From assembly GCA_025093555.1 (NCBI GenBank), contig JAIWNF010000013.1, positions 496,001 through 560,000 of the forward strand: 64,000 nt of DNA. Direction: 5' to 3'. This DNA comes from Circinella umbellata. Taxonomy: Eukaryota > Mucoromycota > Mucoromycetes > Mucorales > Lichtheimiaceae. The notes below the pieces were generated by a model. It was not told the DNA's origin. It worked only from the letters and a program-made list of their open reading frames with translations, and searched no databases. The translations under genes were made by a program, and so were the position numbers. The stretch's first letter is position 1; each line of letters starts with the position of its first letter. Positions 35,286-48,267 of this stretch are shown piece by piece.

Positions 35286-38200
35286 TTACAATTTGTCATA
35301 GTACTTGTCAAGACTAGGGATGTCCTCAACAAGACCTTTTCTCTTGCGGACGGTGCGGATGATATCGTATACTAATATATAGAAAACCCACACATAACAA
35401 ATCAATCGCTTTGTCTAATATACCCCATACATTTTAAATGCATCCAGTCCACTATACATCATTATTTTTATTTTTTTGAAAACAAAATAAACTTACCCTT
35501 GTTTCCAGGTTCCAATGGGTTACCAGTCATTTGTTGCCAGTGATCAAAGACACACCTATTTTTTATATAAAAATAAAAAAAGTGAGAAATCAGAATAGTT
35601 CAGGATATAAGTATAACGACAATTTCTTAGAAAAAAAAAGTAACCACGACATACTGTGGGAAGGCAGTTCCACCTGTAGCAGCACGCAAATCTGCGGTGA
35701 AACCGAATGATTCGTTCACAGGAAGATATGCCTTGATGGTCATCATTGGCGTACCCGGTCGTTGCTCTTCATGGAAGACTATGCCACGACGCTTGTTAAG
35801 CACATTATAAATACCACCAATAGCAGTTTCAGGACATTGAATTTCACAAAGATAGACGGGTTCTTGAATGGATGGAACAGCAGTTAAAACGGAAGCATAG
35901 ATGACGCGTCGAGCTGTTGGAATAATTTGACCACCACCACGATGGATAGCATCAGCATGTAACGTTACGTCCATAACATTGAATCGACAACCACGTAAGT
36001 TCTCTTCAGCAAGAGGACCTTCTTTAGTTGCCCATTGGAAGGCAGCGACCATGGAATCTTTGATTTCGTTCAAGTATTGAACAGCCTTTGTAGAATCTAC
36101 TAACTATATTATATAATAATTATTATATATTAGTCAAATGAATAGAAGAAAAATATACATACACATACACACATAAAAACGTAAGTGAAATAATTTACCA
36201 AGTTGGGACCTGTACCATCAGGTCCAAAGCACCAAATTTTACGTGCATCTGCAAGTTCCCACCCGTACTTATCGGTCATTTCACGGGCACGCGACTTGAA
36301 GTCGTCTTTAGCACTAATCTTGCCTTCATCAATAGCCTTAGACAAATCATCTTCAATTGGTTGTGCACGCATATGAATACGATTATGTTTGTTCGGAGAC
36401 TTGGACATACAGTCAATAGAAGAAAGTGCTGTCACAGTTTCACAGTAAGGTACAACAGGATCACCAGTCTTGAGAGGAACTTGAGCATGGTCTTCTTCCA
36501 AATCTTTGAGAATAATTTCTAAATGTAATTCACCAGCACCAGCAACGATATGCTCACCAGAATCGGAAGTGAATGTCAAAACACAAGGGTCAGACTTGGC
36601 TAATCGTTTCAAACCTTCAACAAGCTTGGGTAAGTCGTTGGCATTCTTAACTTCAACAGCAACTTGTACTACAGGAGAAACAGAGAATTTCATGACCTTC
36701 ATGTTGTGTGCAACTTCAGAAGTAGTGATGGTTCCAGATTTAACCAAGAACTGGTCAACACCAACAAGACCAACAATGTTACCAGCTGGACAGTCATCAA
36801 TGGCTTCAATATATCGACCCATCATCAAAACAGTACGCTGGATAGACTTGATTGACAAATCATTCTTAGAGCCAGGGGTATAATTAGGACCCATAATACG
36901 GACCTTAAGACCAGCACGAACCGTACCAGAAAAGACACGGCCAAAGGCATAGAAACGACCCTTATCAGAAGTAGGTACCATCTTGGAGACGTAAAGCATC
37001 AAAGGAGCATTAGGATCACAGTTGCGAATACCAGTAGCACATTCATCATCGTTGGGACCTTCATATAAGTTGGGAACACGGTATCTTTGGGCAGTCATTG
37101 GCGAAGGCAAATGAATACAGATCATTTCCAAAAGCGCATCACCACATGGCAAAAATTTGCGCATGACAACTTTCATTAATTGTTTGCCTTCTAAGTCTTC
37201 TTCATCAACCTTGAGATGAATATCAAGCTTTTCCAATAAGACTTTAGTTTGATCCTTCTTAAAGTTCATAACAGAGTCGAAGATCTTGTAAATAGGGTCT
37301 AGTACAAACATGTTGAATGCACGTTCTAATTGCTTGCCATCAGTACCAGTACTCTTCGTACTCCATTTTTTGGTTTTGGGGTTAAAGTAGTTTTCACCCC
37401 AAAGACGCTGCATCATCTTTTCCTTGTCAACACCAAACTTCTTAGAGTATCGGATAGCAAATTGCCGTAAAGTGAATCCCCAACCGTGCAAACCGGAAGC
37501 GAAGGCAACAGTACCCTTTTCAGGATAGACTTGGACATCACCAAGAGCATCGTCAAGATATGTAGAAATAATTACATTGACTGATTCGATAGTACGTGAA
37601 AATGTCTAAAGAGTTATTATAAAAATGAAAAAAAAAACATTATAAGTAAATGAATAGAGTAGTAATACGTAACGAAGGATTTGGACCAGCCCAGGTTATT
37701 ATTATTATATATGATAATAATAACAGTCAGAGTGAAAAAATTTTGTTGTTTTGTAAAAAAAAAAACAATTTTTTGGGCCATGGGAAAAAAACGAGAGAGT
37801 AGATAGGGAAGGAATAATAATAACTCCACGTACATTGTAAAGCTCTTCCTTTTCAAGCTGAAGTTCTAATAACGCACGGTCGATTTTGTTAATTACAAGG
37901 ACAGGTTTGATACGTTCCGTTAAGGCCTGACGCAATACAGTCTCAGTTTGGACACAGACACCCTCGATACAATCAACGACAACAAGGGCACCATCGGTGA
38001 CACGCAATGCAGCAGTGACCTCAGATGAAAAGTCAACGTGCCCAGGAGAATCGATCAAGTTGATCAAGAATTCATGACCTAAAAAGAGTATAAACAAGAA
38101 AAACATAAGTGGGAGTAAGTATACACCTAGCTAGTTTAAGGCAGAAGAAAAAGAACATATACTCATGTACACACAACCATAAATATCTACATACAACCAT

Positions 38201-38931
38201 ACCACAACTTCAAAAGAAAAAAGCTAAAAAAAAGTATGTATGTTTACCTTCAGTTTTCTGAAACTTGATTTCCTTGATATCATCAGGTTGTGACAGTTGG
38301 AAGTACATGGAAATGGCAGTAGACTTGATGGTAATACCACGGTCTTGCTCATCTTGACGAGTGTCAGTAAACCGCATATCACCAGCACGGCCAGCAGAGA
38401 TAATACCAGCCTTGGATACCAATGAGTCAGTCAAAGTAGACTTGCCATGGTCTACATGGGCAATCACCGACATGTTGCGCACATTGGTGGTGCGATTCTA
38501 ATAGGTAAAAAAAATAATAATCGAAATAATTGCGCGTGATCAGCTTTTCTCACACGCCTTTGAATCATTTTTTTCTCATTTTTTTCGACTTTTTTGCACA
38601 CGTAAACACACTTCTTGTTATATAAAGAGAAAAAAGAGAAAAAAAAAGACTTACCATCAGAGAACGGATTTCGTCAATAGTAAAGTTCTGTTTACATTAG
38701 AAAATAATTGCAGTTAGTTAGAAGGGGTTGAAAATAGGGTTTCCAAATATCTTTTTTTAGTAAAGAATAAGAAGCACTGACCACTAGAAGAGGTTAAAAT
38801 CGCCGGTTTGATAGCATATCGATTGGCAGTACAATTTTTACCCCCGCGGTGCAACAATAAAACTTCGATTAGATTATAAACTTTCTTTTTTAAGCAGCAT
38901 GAATAGCATTAAAGAAGTTTGACTTACCCAT
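35286..38931 (-). CDS. EFT2: Translation elongation factor 2
   Basis: GTPase that drives ribosomal translocation. Exons: 38931-38928, 38783-38782, 38687-38655, 38497-38248, 38078-37834, 37605-36199, 36103-35655, 35555-35497, 35371-35286; predicted 844 residues (usual 842-858). G-domain motifs: AHVDHGKST (P-loop), [24 protein letters not shown]. Domain IV carries [19 protein letters not shown] with the diphthamide-modified His, and the end is [20 protein letters not shown]. The start is unusual: the first exon is only ATGG. To reach [11 protein letters not shown] in frame and give the conserved [10 protein letters not shown], a 2-nt exon (TG at 38782-38783, between AG and GTCAGT) is needed; no other short exon was found. 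All other junctions are standard and in phase. Confidence 0.96.
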
Positions 38932-40818
38932 CTTGTGCTGCTTTCCGTTTGAAAAATAAAAAAAGGAGAAAGGTTTATTAGTTTTTTGTTAAAGAAGAGA
39001 GAGAAAGTGTGAAAAGCGAAAAAAAGAAAGGTAAAGAAATGGTATGAGAAATACGCGTCCTATTTATTTTACCCAGGTCCTTCAAATAACAGTACATCAT
39101 GAGAGTTAACTGTAGAAACATACATTTCATACTTGTATATACTACTCAATACACACACCCAGTTCAAAAATGGGAATCTTTCTTTTTTTTAACTGTATGT
39201 TATTTGTGTGTGTCACTCTTCTCATATCCTTCTCTCATACATTTCATTCTTTAAACAGGTTTGTTCCCACCACTAAAAAAAGGTAAATACTACGGGAAAA
39301 GATGCATCCTTAGTTTATTAGTAGGATTACCATGTCACGCGCGCTCATGCTTTTGTGCTCCTTTGTACAGTTGGTTATTTTTTTCACCTAATTCATATTC
39401 TACTGCGGTAAATTATTCATTTTTATGTTTAAAAATGTGATAAATTTTGTGATATAATACCATCAGCACCCTATCATGATCATCAGTGCTGCGGTAGCTG
39501 CTTTATTTAGGTGAAATAGTATAATCATAGTATTACCATTTTTTACATTATTGTCGGAAGTTGTCAGTAATCATTTTGATTGCATTATTCCTGTGCAACA
39601 TTACTTCTTTATCCGAAACCCTCGAACTTCTCTCTTGTTGGTCCCCGGCCCATAAATCTACTTCTTTCTTTTCATGCAACAATAAGGAATATACTATTAT
39701 ACGCTGTCAAGTTATAATTTTTTTTAACAGGTGACAACTTTTTATTATTGTAAAGTCGCCTGACCTTGTCAACCGGGAAGTGGTTTTTTGAAAGTAGTTT
39801 AGGATCGGATGAAGAAAGGTAAAAACATATTCATACTACAGTAATCCATCATAACTACGTTAGCATTAGTTTTCTTCATAAGCGTAGTACTTACTCTATA
39901 TATATATACGAGAGTAAGGTGACCCGGGCCATCGTTATAATTAACATTATATTCGTCTTTTTATTATATTTGCGTTTTTATTTTATATATTTATATATTA
40001 TTTTGTTGTGATGATATAAAAAAAATGCATTGCTAATGCAGGAGGAAGGGAAGAAAGTTGTATACTACTATCTTCTCTGGTTTTGACAGAGAATGGTTAT
40101 TATTCTAAAATCAAATTATGAATGGGTGGGAGAGTTATAATATAACTATAATCTGATGACTTTTTTTCCCGTCATATATTATATGTAACCTTGTTTTCTA
40201 AATAAACATTATCAATTAAAATGAGCATTAATGGCTGTAAGGAAACCGTGGGTAACAAATAATTTTCCGTGTTCGTTTCTTATGCAACCTTTCTTTTCAA
40301 TATTCAACGCCCAAGCAAATTAAATTCGATCAATAGAAAAGCTTTATTATCACTGTTACTGTATGTATTTTTATTTAGTCAACAATAACATAAGATGAAA
40401 CAATAAGAAATTTCTTACTTTTACTTCATTATATTATTATTATATATCATATAGTATGTAGATTGATATATTTTTATATATGATAAATGATCAAACAAAA
40501 GACATCGGATTTCTTTAAATGCATAACTTGTGATTGTTTTAGTTTATATTAGTTACCATGGTAGCGTATCATAATTATTCATTCTACATAAGAAAAAAAG
40601 CTAATTTTTCCGCTCTTTGTCTTTTGGAGCATTTCTCATGCAAAAAAATGATTAAGAAAAAAATTACAGTGGCTGATTAACCAATAGACTAGTGTTTTTT
40701 GGTTACACAGTATTATCTAGCGGACCCATAATGAAAACTTTTTTTGGACAGTTCGACATAAACCCGAACCGATCTTTTATAACTTGTTCTTTCACTTCAA
40801 ACCAATACACAGAATCAC
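38932..40818. promoter_or_regulatory. Divergent region between EF2 and NSA2
   Basis: About 1.9 kb separating two divergently transcribed translation/ribosome genes. It is AT-rich with poly(T) tracts; a G/C-containing patch near 39630-39660 stands out. No gene was seen, and specific sites are not resolvable. Confidence 0.4.
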
Positions 40819-41880
40819 ATGGTACTTGTCAACAATCAACCTTTGATCTTTTATCATTTTATATTAAAGAGCTTTCTACTAATTTTAAGATCGTTATAAT
40901 TAGCCTCAAAACGAGCATATTGAAGAACACATTAAACGTCATGGTCGACGTTTCGATCATGAGGAGCGCACGTAAGCAGAAAAATAAAACTATAATAATG
41001 ACGATAATAACAAACGAACGATCAATGCGATTAAAGAGAGAAAAAGAAAAGGATTTTTAATTAATCATATAAACTTATTCATTTTAGGCGAAAACGTCAA
41101 GCTCGTCAGGCACATAAAGATTCTCAATTTGCACAAAAGGTTCATGGTCTTAAGGCCAAATTATATAACAAGAAACGTCATGCTGAAAAGATTCAAATGA
41201 AGAAGACCATTAAACAGCACGAAGAAAAGAATGCCAAACAGAAGTCAGCCGATGCTGTACCCGAAGGTGCTGTTCCAGCATATCTTTTAGATCGTGAAGG
41301 TCAAGATCGTGCAAAGATCTTGAGTAATATGGTGAAACAAAAGCGAAAAGAAAAGGCAGGTAAATGGTCTGTACCATTACCTGCTGTACGTGGTATGGCC
41401 GAAGATGAAATGTTCAAGGTTGTTAAAACGGGTAAATCCAAGAGCAAGGCATGGAAACGTATGATTACCAAAGCAACCTTTGTTGGTGATGGATTCACTC
41501 GTAAACCACCGAAATATGAACGTTTCGTTCGACCTATGGCTATGCGATACAAAAAGGCTCATGTCACCCATCCAGAATTGAAGGCTACTTTTCAATTACC
41601 TATCATTGGTGTTAAAAAGAATCCACAGTCGCCTTTGTATACCCAACTTGGTGTCATTACCAAGGGTACAGTCTTGGAAGTCAATGTCTCGGAATTAGGT
41701 TTGGTGACTACTGGTGGTAAGGTTGTCTGGGGTAAATACGCTCAAGTAACCAACAATCCAGGTAAATTATTTTTATTTATATGAAAGGAAAGAAAAAATA
41801 TGATAGATATTAACAATCTTATTATATATTGTTATTTTATAGAAAACGATGGCTGTATCAATGCTGTTCTTCTTGTTTAA
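40819..41880 (+). CDS. NSA2: Ribosome biogenesis protein NSA2 (eS8-like)
   Basis: Nucleolar factor needed for 27S pre-rRNA processing and late 60S assembly. Exons 40819-40821 (ATG only), 40904-40971, 41088-41761, 41843-41880; predicted 260 residues, the usual family length. Recognised from [22 protein letters not shown] at the N-terminus, then [56 protein letters not shown] and the eS8-like C-terminus [35 protein letters not shown], ending [12 protein letters not shown]. The first intron follows the ATG directly; this is forced because the acceptor at 40902-40903 is followed at once by the Pro-Gln-Asn of the conserved MPQNE start. Confidence 0.96.
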
Positions 41881-41995
41881 AAAAAATATTATTCTATTCG
41901 CATATTTTCCCCCTCTTCCATACTTCGCTTGCCATCATTTTTCTTTTCCATCTGTTTCACATAATATTATTGTATAATTAAATTTGTTTGTTTCT

Positions 41996-43861
41996 TTATT
42001 TTTTGCATCTCACTATTTTATATTTGTACCAGTTCTTGATACGTCTTAATAATCTGGATTTTCTATGATGATGATGGTGATGGTTATGATGATAATGTTG
42101 GTTACGGTATTGATTAATGGATGGCGATGATTGATCTTCGTGTCGTGGTTGCTGTTCTTGAGTTGATGTGTCGAACACCAGTTGCAACCCAATAGCTGAA
42201 TCAATGTTTGGGAAGTTGATAGAGGAAACTATGGAATGGTTATCTTGATTGATTCTATAGGATTCATGTTCAGTATTTTCTTCTTCCTCTTCCTCTTCCT
42301 CTTCTTCATGTTCACCAAAACTGGATATATTATCGTTTTCAACCAAAAATTGATCTAGAAAAGCTACACGGTCTTGATAAAGAAGATAAAGTAGTACAAA
42401 TGGATGTTGGGGATGATTCGACAATGTATCCTTACTCTGAATTATAGCTGTCAATTTTTTTGCAATTCGCTGCGGCGAGCCGACGGTACGGAATGCACGT
42501 GCCATTGACTGTATGACAAGTGGATCAAGTGGTGGTTTTAACGGTTTTTCCCTTTGAATTATATCGCTGGTTGGAAATGTACTGCGAAACCATGGGTGCT
42601 GTGCTACTTGGGCCAGTGAGATTCGTTGTCGTGGATTAGTAGCCAACATAGATTGTATCAAATGGCGGCATTCGGGACTGAGTCTATCTGGATATTGCAC
42701 ATGGTATTCTTTATCATCTTCATTTGGCCGGATACGCCTACTGACTTGCTCTGGTGAGTAACCTTCAAAGGGCATTTCGCCAGTCACCATAATATAAATC
42801 AAAACACCAAAATTCCATACGTCTACCGGTGGTCCTTCAAATGTTTCACTCATTGGGTCCAAAAGTTCCGGGGCGGTATAATGGATAGATCGACAAAGAT
42901 GATGTCGCTTATAAAGTACGTCTCCTTTTTGGTTTATATAGGGTGATGCAGTACTAAAGTCCAAAAGTTTGACCCGGTCTTCATTTTGTTCAAGAAGTAA
43001 GTTGTCGATTCGAACATCAAGGTGAACAATAGCATGACCATGAAGATAGTCAAGGATTTGCCAAACTTGAATAGCATACTTTCGTGCATATTTTTCTGAT
43101 AAATACCCTTGTTGGATGACCTTGAATAAAAGTGGGACGCCGTTAATGTGTTCCATAACAAGATAATAGTGATCAGCTGTTGTAATAAAATCATGAACTT
43201 GTGGAATACAGGGATGTCGCAGCAACAATATAATTTGAGCTTCACGATAAGCATGTTCGTCACGCAATCTTTCGAGTGCGCTTGTTTCTCTGTTCTTGTT
43301 CTCGTCTTTGTCTTCAACATCACTTGAAATGTCTAAAAAAGCATATTTATTTGCACGCGGTGTAATCTTAACAGCAACCTAAAAATAGATATAAATATTG
43401 TTACCTAACAGCAAAAACACATTATTGTAGTGAAGGACTTTATAAAGAAAGTTCAAAATACAAACTTTTTCGTGGGTTATCCGATGCTCTGCCAACTTGA
43501 TCTGTGCATTACTTCCTTGGTGTAAAGCATTCAGAAAATAATAATCACCAATGGATTGGAGTGTAGACATATTATTGCTCCCATTTGCAAGTGGTTTGTT
43601 CATACCCTTTCTGACCCGTTTTACCATGTCAAGCTCCCTGATTCCTGCAGATCCAAAAGATTGAAACGATACCGTTGATGACGAAGATGAAAAGGACAAA
43701 AGACTACCGTTTGAATTCATGTTCAAATCACCATCCGGTGATGCTAATCGTAGCGAATCGAATGCTTTTCCACTACATAGGTTACACTGGCACGTGTTTA
43801 TGATTGTCGTCATTACTGTATTGGTATTTGCTTCTTGTTCTGATTCTTGTGTAATGATCAT
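41996..43861 (-). CDS. Atypical serine/threonine protein kinase
   Basis: Exons 43861-43466 and 43378-41996; predicted 592 residues. After a Ser-rich N-terminus, the kinase domain runs from about residue 105 (IGDYYFLNALHQGSNAQIKLAEH) to about 385. The ATP-site Lys is present in VAVKI, formed exactly by the splice. The catalytic loop reads IVHLDVRIDNLLL instead of HRDLKPEN, keeping Asp and Asn but changing Arg to Leu and Lys to Arg. The metal motif is DFS rather than DFG. APELL, PVDVWNFGVLIYIMVTGEMPF and RISLAQVAQHPWF are kept. The C-tail has an acidic Glu tract and a His-rich run near the end. It is nearest to CAMK/Kin1-like fungal kinases in layout, but the group is uncertain. Activity is plausible because the key acidic residues remain. 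Confidence 0.88.
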
Positions 43862-44823
43862 TTCTTATTAAAGCAAAATAATAGTTTGAAAGTATAAGTC
43901 TATTTTCACATAATTAGAAGAAAAAATAATTAAAAAAAAAGAATATTATCATTTGTTTTGGTACGTAAATTCTTTTTCTCATGACAAAGTTGATCAACTC
44001 CCATGTACTTCTTGAAAGGGTTCATTATCAGGTTCTTCGAATCTCAGGTCGGTGAAACAACAAACAAGCAAGTTGACAGGGGTACTGTATAATTATCATT
44101 TTTTATGATTTTTGAAACAAGTTACCAAACACCAAAGCTATAAGTTCTAGAACTTTTATTGTTGCCTAGTGACGAAAGCAGATCAGCATTATTTGACATC
44201 GCATAAGCAATTCTGGAATCCAACAATCACCGATTAGCAGAACATTGTTGAGTCCATGTGCGCTAACTACCATCTCGTCATCGGATACACTTTTCTGTTA
44301 TTGAGAGATAAAGACAGCAGATCTGCAAATAATTATATAACTAGTTTGAATTACCTCCTTTTATATAACATCTGTCGTTGACAATAGTAAAAATGCGGAG
44401 ATACTTGCATAATGTATTTAGAAATTGACTTTTATATCAAATGATGATGATCTATGATCTTCATCCGAACCAAGCTTAACAACTATGAAAATCAATACAT
44501 ATAACTCTCAAAATCTTATTAAACATCAAAGAAAGACAACAGAAGCAGATAAACTCGTTCTTACTGCTTCAACACTCTTCTATCTTTTTTTCATTGAACA
44601 TATCCATTACTCAATCTCTTTTGATATACGTACGTACTGTGTGATGTGATTTATTTCTTGTATCACGTAAACTATTTATTGGAAGTGATACCCGTACAAG
44701 AGTAAGCGGAATCCACCAAAAATAATAACCTATTATTTTCTGGCAGAATTCTCTTTTTCCTCGATACGTACTTTTTTTTTTCTTACTATTGTACATTGTA
44801 TACCCTATCTCTACTCAAATATA
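43862..44823. other. Intergenic, divergent kinase / MBOAT remnant
   Basis: About 960 nt, AT-rich, presumably the kinase promoter and the former promoter of the broken acyltransferase. The frame at 44611-44796 (-) has no recognisable feature. Confidence 0.45.
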
Positions 44824-46601
44824 ATGGACCATTTCTTTGAATCAGCGGCAGCGCGTATGGGCGATCAAATTAGCGGGGATCATCTCAAGCTTGTCGTCTG
44901 TGTTATAACATCACTTCCTTTAACCGTTGTTTATCGAACATTACCGCCAAAAAGTCCTACTATAAGACATTTGTTTTTTTATGTTTTATGCAATAACCAC
45001 AATGATATTTGTTCTCAAATTTTATATGGGTGCTTTACACATTGTCCTTACTGGGTTATTCACTTATGCCTTCATGAAATATTACCAAGGGAAACACATT
45101 GCTTATATCAATTTTATAGTCGTGATGGTAAGTTTATCGATATGGTAAGAAAGAAAGAAAGAAAGAAAAAATAAAAGGGTAGAAAAGCTAAATTGAGGAT
45201 CATCTGATAGTGCATATCACTATTATATGATTCCCCAAAAATAAATCTTATGTTTGTACACCATTATGCTCAGCACCTCCTATTAATTACACTTCTGCAC
45301 AAAATAAAAAATCAATTATAGTTATCTTGACCGAAAAGTTAATAGACTTGAAGGTTCTAGTAAGCTAGATTATTCTGCATCCTTAATGACTGCAATTATT
45401 AAATCTTCTTCTTTTGGATTTAATGTGACAGATAGTCGTATAGCTGCAGCATCAGGTACTACAACGATAAATGCATATAACAAACGCATGAAATTACCAA
45501 GTATCCGAGTTTAATCGAATATTTTGGCTGGATTTGTTTTTTTGGCGGATTCTTGGTTGATCCGACGAGTGAATATATGGATTACTATTGATTCACAAAC
45601 ATCTTTTCCTTTTCAAAAGAAATATAAATATCTTCGTATACTCCTGCTCTTCGACATATCATTGTCGGTATTGTTTCTGCTGCTATTGTGGTGCTTGCTG
45701 GCGACAAATTCAATTATACTCGCATGCTGGAAAACTCCTTTTTAAATTTACCACTGTACAAAAGATAATGTAAAGTTTATGGTTATTTCTTTTTCAACAT
45801 CATATTAGTACAAGTAAACCGTTGTTGACAACAAAAATATCAACAAAAGTTTAGCTCTTACTTGTTCACTCTAAAATTTACAATAATAGGCTTTTGTTTC
45901 TGAATGTAATGTTGGATTTGTAGCACGTTGTAAATTTACATGCATTGGGCTGCTGGCAGAAGGTGAATGTACTATTCCTTCAGGATTTAGTTATACTGGG
46001 ACAAAGGTAGACAGATTTCGACTTCGGAATGTCGATTAGATTGCCTGTGAGACTTCACAATTCATTAGAGATCTTTCAATTAGTTGAAGACTGAGCACAA
46101 ATAATTGGTTACGACATTACGTCTATAATCAAGTAGCACTGCCTGATGAAAAGCCAACATTAGAGACGCTGGCGATCACTTATCTCACATCAGCTATATG
46201 GCATCTATTCTATCCTGGTTATTACGCCCTTTTTATTCCGTTCGGCATATTCCAAGGTTTAAGCAGACATATTCGCCGTGTTATCCGACCGTTACTCGTA
46301 GCAGACAATGATTCTTTATCTTTTCTTCCTCAACAAATATTGTCATCATTATCAATAGTACTACGCAGAGTATGCAAAAAGCTTTATGCCATTATGAGAT
46401 ACATTATATCTATGACATTATTTGCAGTACTAACGGTCCCGTTCGATCTTTTACGTACATGTATCTAAAATTTTAAAAATCTGGAGCAGCATTTACTATC
46501 TCCATATTTGGGGTTATATAATAATGTGGGCACTTTCAACCGTTGTGGGACCAGTATTGCTTGAATTTCAGAAAAAACGTTCAAAACAAGAAGCTACTTA
46601 G
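44824..46601 (+). pseudogene. Broken MBOAT lysophospholipid acyltransferase (ALE1/LPCAT type)
   Basis: A start (MDHFFESAAARMGDQISGD) and successive MBOAT segments can be followed to the end, but not in one frame. After LPPKSPTIRHLFF a T7 run (44974-44980) shifts the frame. The homologous reading resumes as MIFVLKFYMGALHIVL to YINFIVVM at about 44999-45127. After an intron comes KLDYSASLMTAIIKSSSFGFNV. Another shift near 45505 leads to KYPSLIEYFGWICFFGGFLV and SEYMDYY, cut by TGA at 45587-45589 and by a TAA shortly after. Later parts include STNNWLRHYVYNQVALP, TYLTSAIWHLFYPGYYALF (the conserved His region) and a Lys-rich end at about 46601. Such enzymes reacylate lysophospholipids in the ER. 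At least two shifts and internal stops make it a pseudogene or, less likely, a badly sequenced allele. Confidence 0.82.
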
Positions 46602-47365
46602 ATATAAAGTTGAAAACATTAGAATAATAAAACATATACACAAATCTGCGCGGATTTCTTTTCTCTGAGTTTACTTAAAATATTTGAATGATATGAACTA
46701 TACTATTAACTGTGGGGATGGACGTCTTTTATACTATAAGCTATGATCTGGATGTTTAAGATGAGTTGTGTATTATTAAGAAAAATTCATTGATGGTATT
46801 AAAAAAGATATTATTTTAGTTAAACTTCTGCCACATACGCTGTTCTCGGGTTTATGCTAAGGGAACACTGCCAACTGTATTATTATTTTTGTAACTTTAG
46901 AACTTATAATATAGAACCGATTAGCTGGATTGCTCTAGCTTGGTTATTGATGGTTTATAAGTAGAATAAATGCGCTTGCTTTTTTTTTATCTGCCGCACC
47001 AACATGCTTTTACAGTTTGATATAATACTTATCCAGATATTTCTATGTTCTACTGTTCTAGTACTCTGGTTATTATTAAAACATCATACGTAAAAAAAGA
47101 TATGTACGTACTATACATAGTATATTACGTGGAGATGCATATTTTTTAGTATATATATATTGCTTTAAGCAGCAACCGTAGTAGTCTATGAGTAGTTGGA
47201 TTCCTATATTGCTGCAAATTAAAAGTTTCACAGGGACCATTGGACATCTTTACTTTCAGCTCTTTATCAAATCGTAAGCCTGAAATGCACTATGATAACA
47301 ATAATAAAAATCGCAGCAAAATAAAAAATAAAGTTATGCATGCAAAAAAAAAGATAATGTGTTTA
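46602..47365. other. Intergenic, convergent MBOAT remnant / DPM2
   Basis: About 760 AT-rich nt with no gene. Frames are short and featureless. Confidence 0.5.
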
Positions 47366-47816
47366 TTATTTTGCTTTTTTAGTTTGTGAATTTTTGCTTT
47401 TGGCCATTGCCAAACCCAGGAACGTAAAAATGACAGTGAGACCAACGATAAGTAAAATAAGAGGTATACGGATAGCATATTCCCAAGGTGGAAAGTAATT
47501 TTGTAGTGGATGATCTTCATCAACGAATGGCTATAATTTTTTATAAACTCAAAGTTAGCTTTTAGTTCTTCGTGTTGATGATATATATGTAAATGTATAT
47601 GTGTGGCCTGTGTGTATCCATCAAAAAAGAAATATTTGTGTTTTACCATAACAAGAGACCATAACGTGTAATATATAAATATTGCTACTGCACTAAAAAA
47701 TGTAACAGCTCCAACAGCTTTATCTGTGCCTGTACTCTATGAATTATAATGTTGGTTACTTAATTATATTAATAATTAGGCTTTCATCATTTCAAAAATT
47801 GATCTGCCTTTACCAT
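47366..47816 (-). CDS. DPM2: Dolichol-phosphate mannosyltransferase subunit 2
   Basis: Small ER membrane subunit that stabilises the catalytic Dpm1 and supplies Dol-P-Man for GPI anchors, N-glycans and O-mannosylation. Exons 47816-47814 (ATG only), 47736-47647, 47530-47366; predicted 85 residues (family 80-85). Two hydrophobic helices: AVGAVTFFSAVAIFIYYTLWSLVM and YAIRIPLILLIVGLTVIFTFLGLAM. Between them is the conserved PFVDEDHPLQNYFPPWEYA loop, and at the end a Lys-rich cytosolic tail (KSKNSQTKKAK). The presence of Dpm2 indicates a multi-subunit synthase of the human/S. pombe kind rather than the single-subunit S. cerevisiae kind. The first intron follows the ATG directly. Confidence 0.93.
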
Positions 47817-48267
47817 GATGTTAAAATAGTTATAAGAAAAATAGGTGTAAAAAAAGAACGCGAACAAATTCAATTGACAAAAATATCGCAGATTAAAAAC
47901 GAGAGCTTGTTATTCTGTAAATGGTAATATTTCAATTGAATATTTTTTGAAATAAAGCTTTTTGATATGTCATATAAGAACGTTTGTGCATTAAAAATGT
48001 TACAGTCCATTATGATTCTTAGTGTAGTTTAATTCATTTTACAATATATGGTTTATTAAGTACCTATCACTTTGATATTTTGTTGTATTTATATATTACA
48101 ATCAATAAAACACCCACAGACTAATCTCTCAACAATCCCACAACCAATTCATAGTTTAAATAATATCAACAGTTACACACATAATTTTATCAAAAAAATT
48201 CTGCTTTTTAATAAGGGTTTTTATTTTTTATTTTTGGATTGACCAAAAAACAAAGGGAAAAAAACCT
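47817..48267. other. Intergenic between DPM2 start and RPS17 stop
   Basis: 451 AT-rich nt; holds the DPM2 promoter and RPS17 3' end. No other feature was recognised. Confidence 0.5.
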
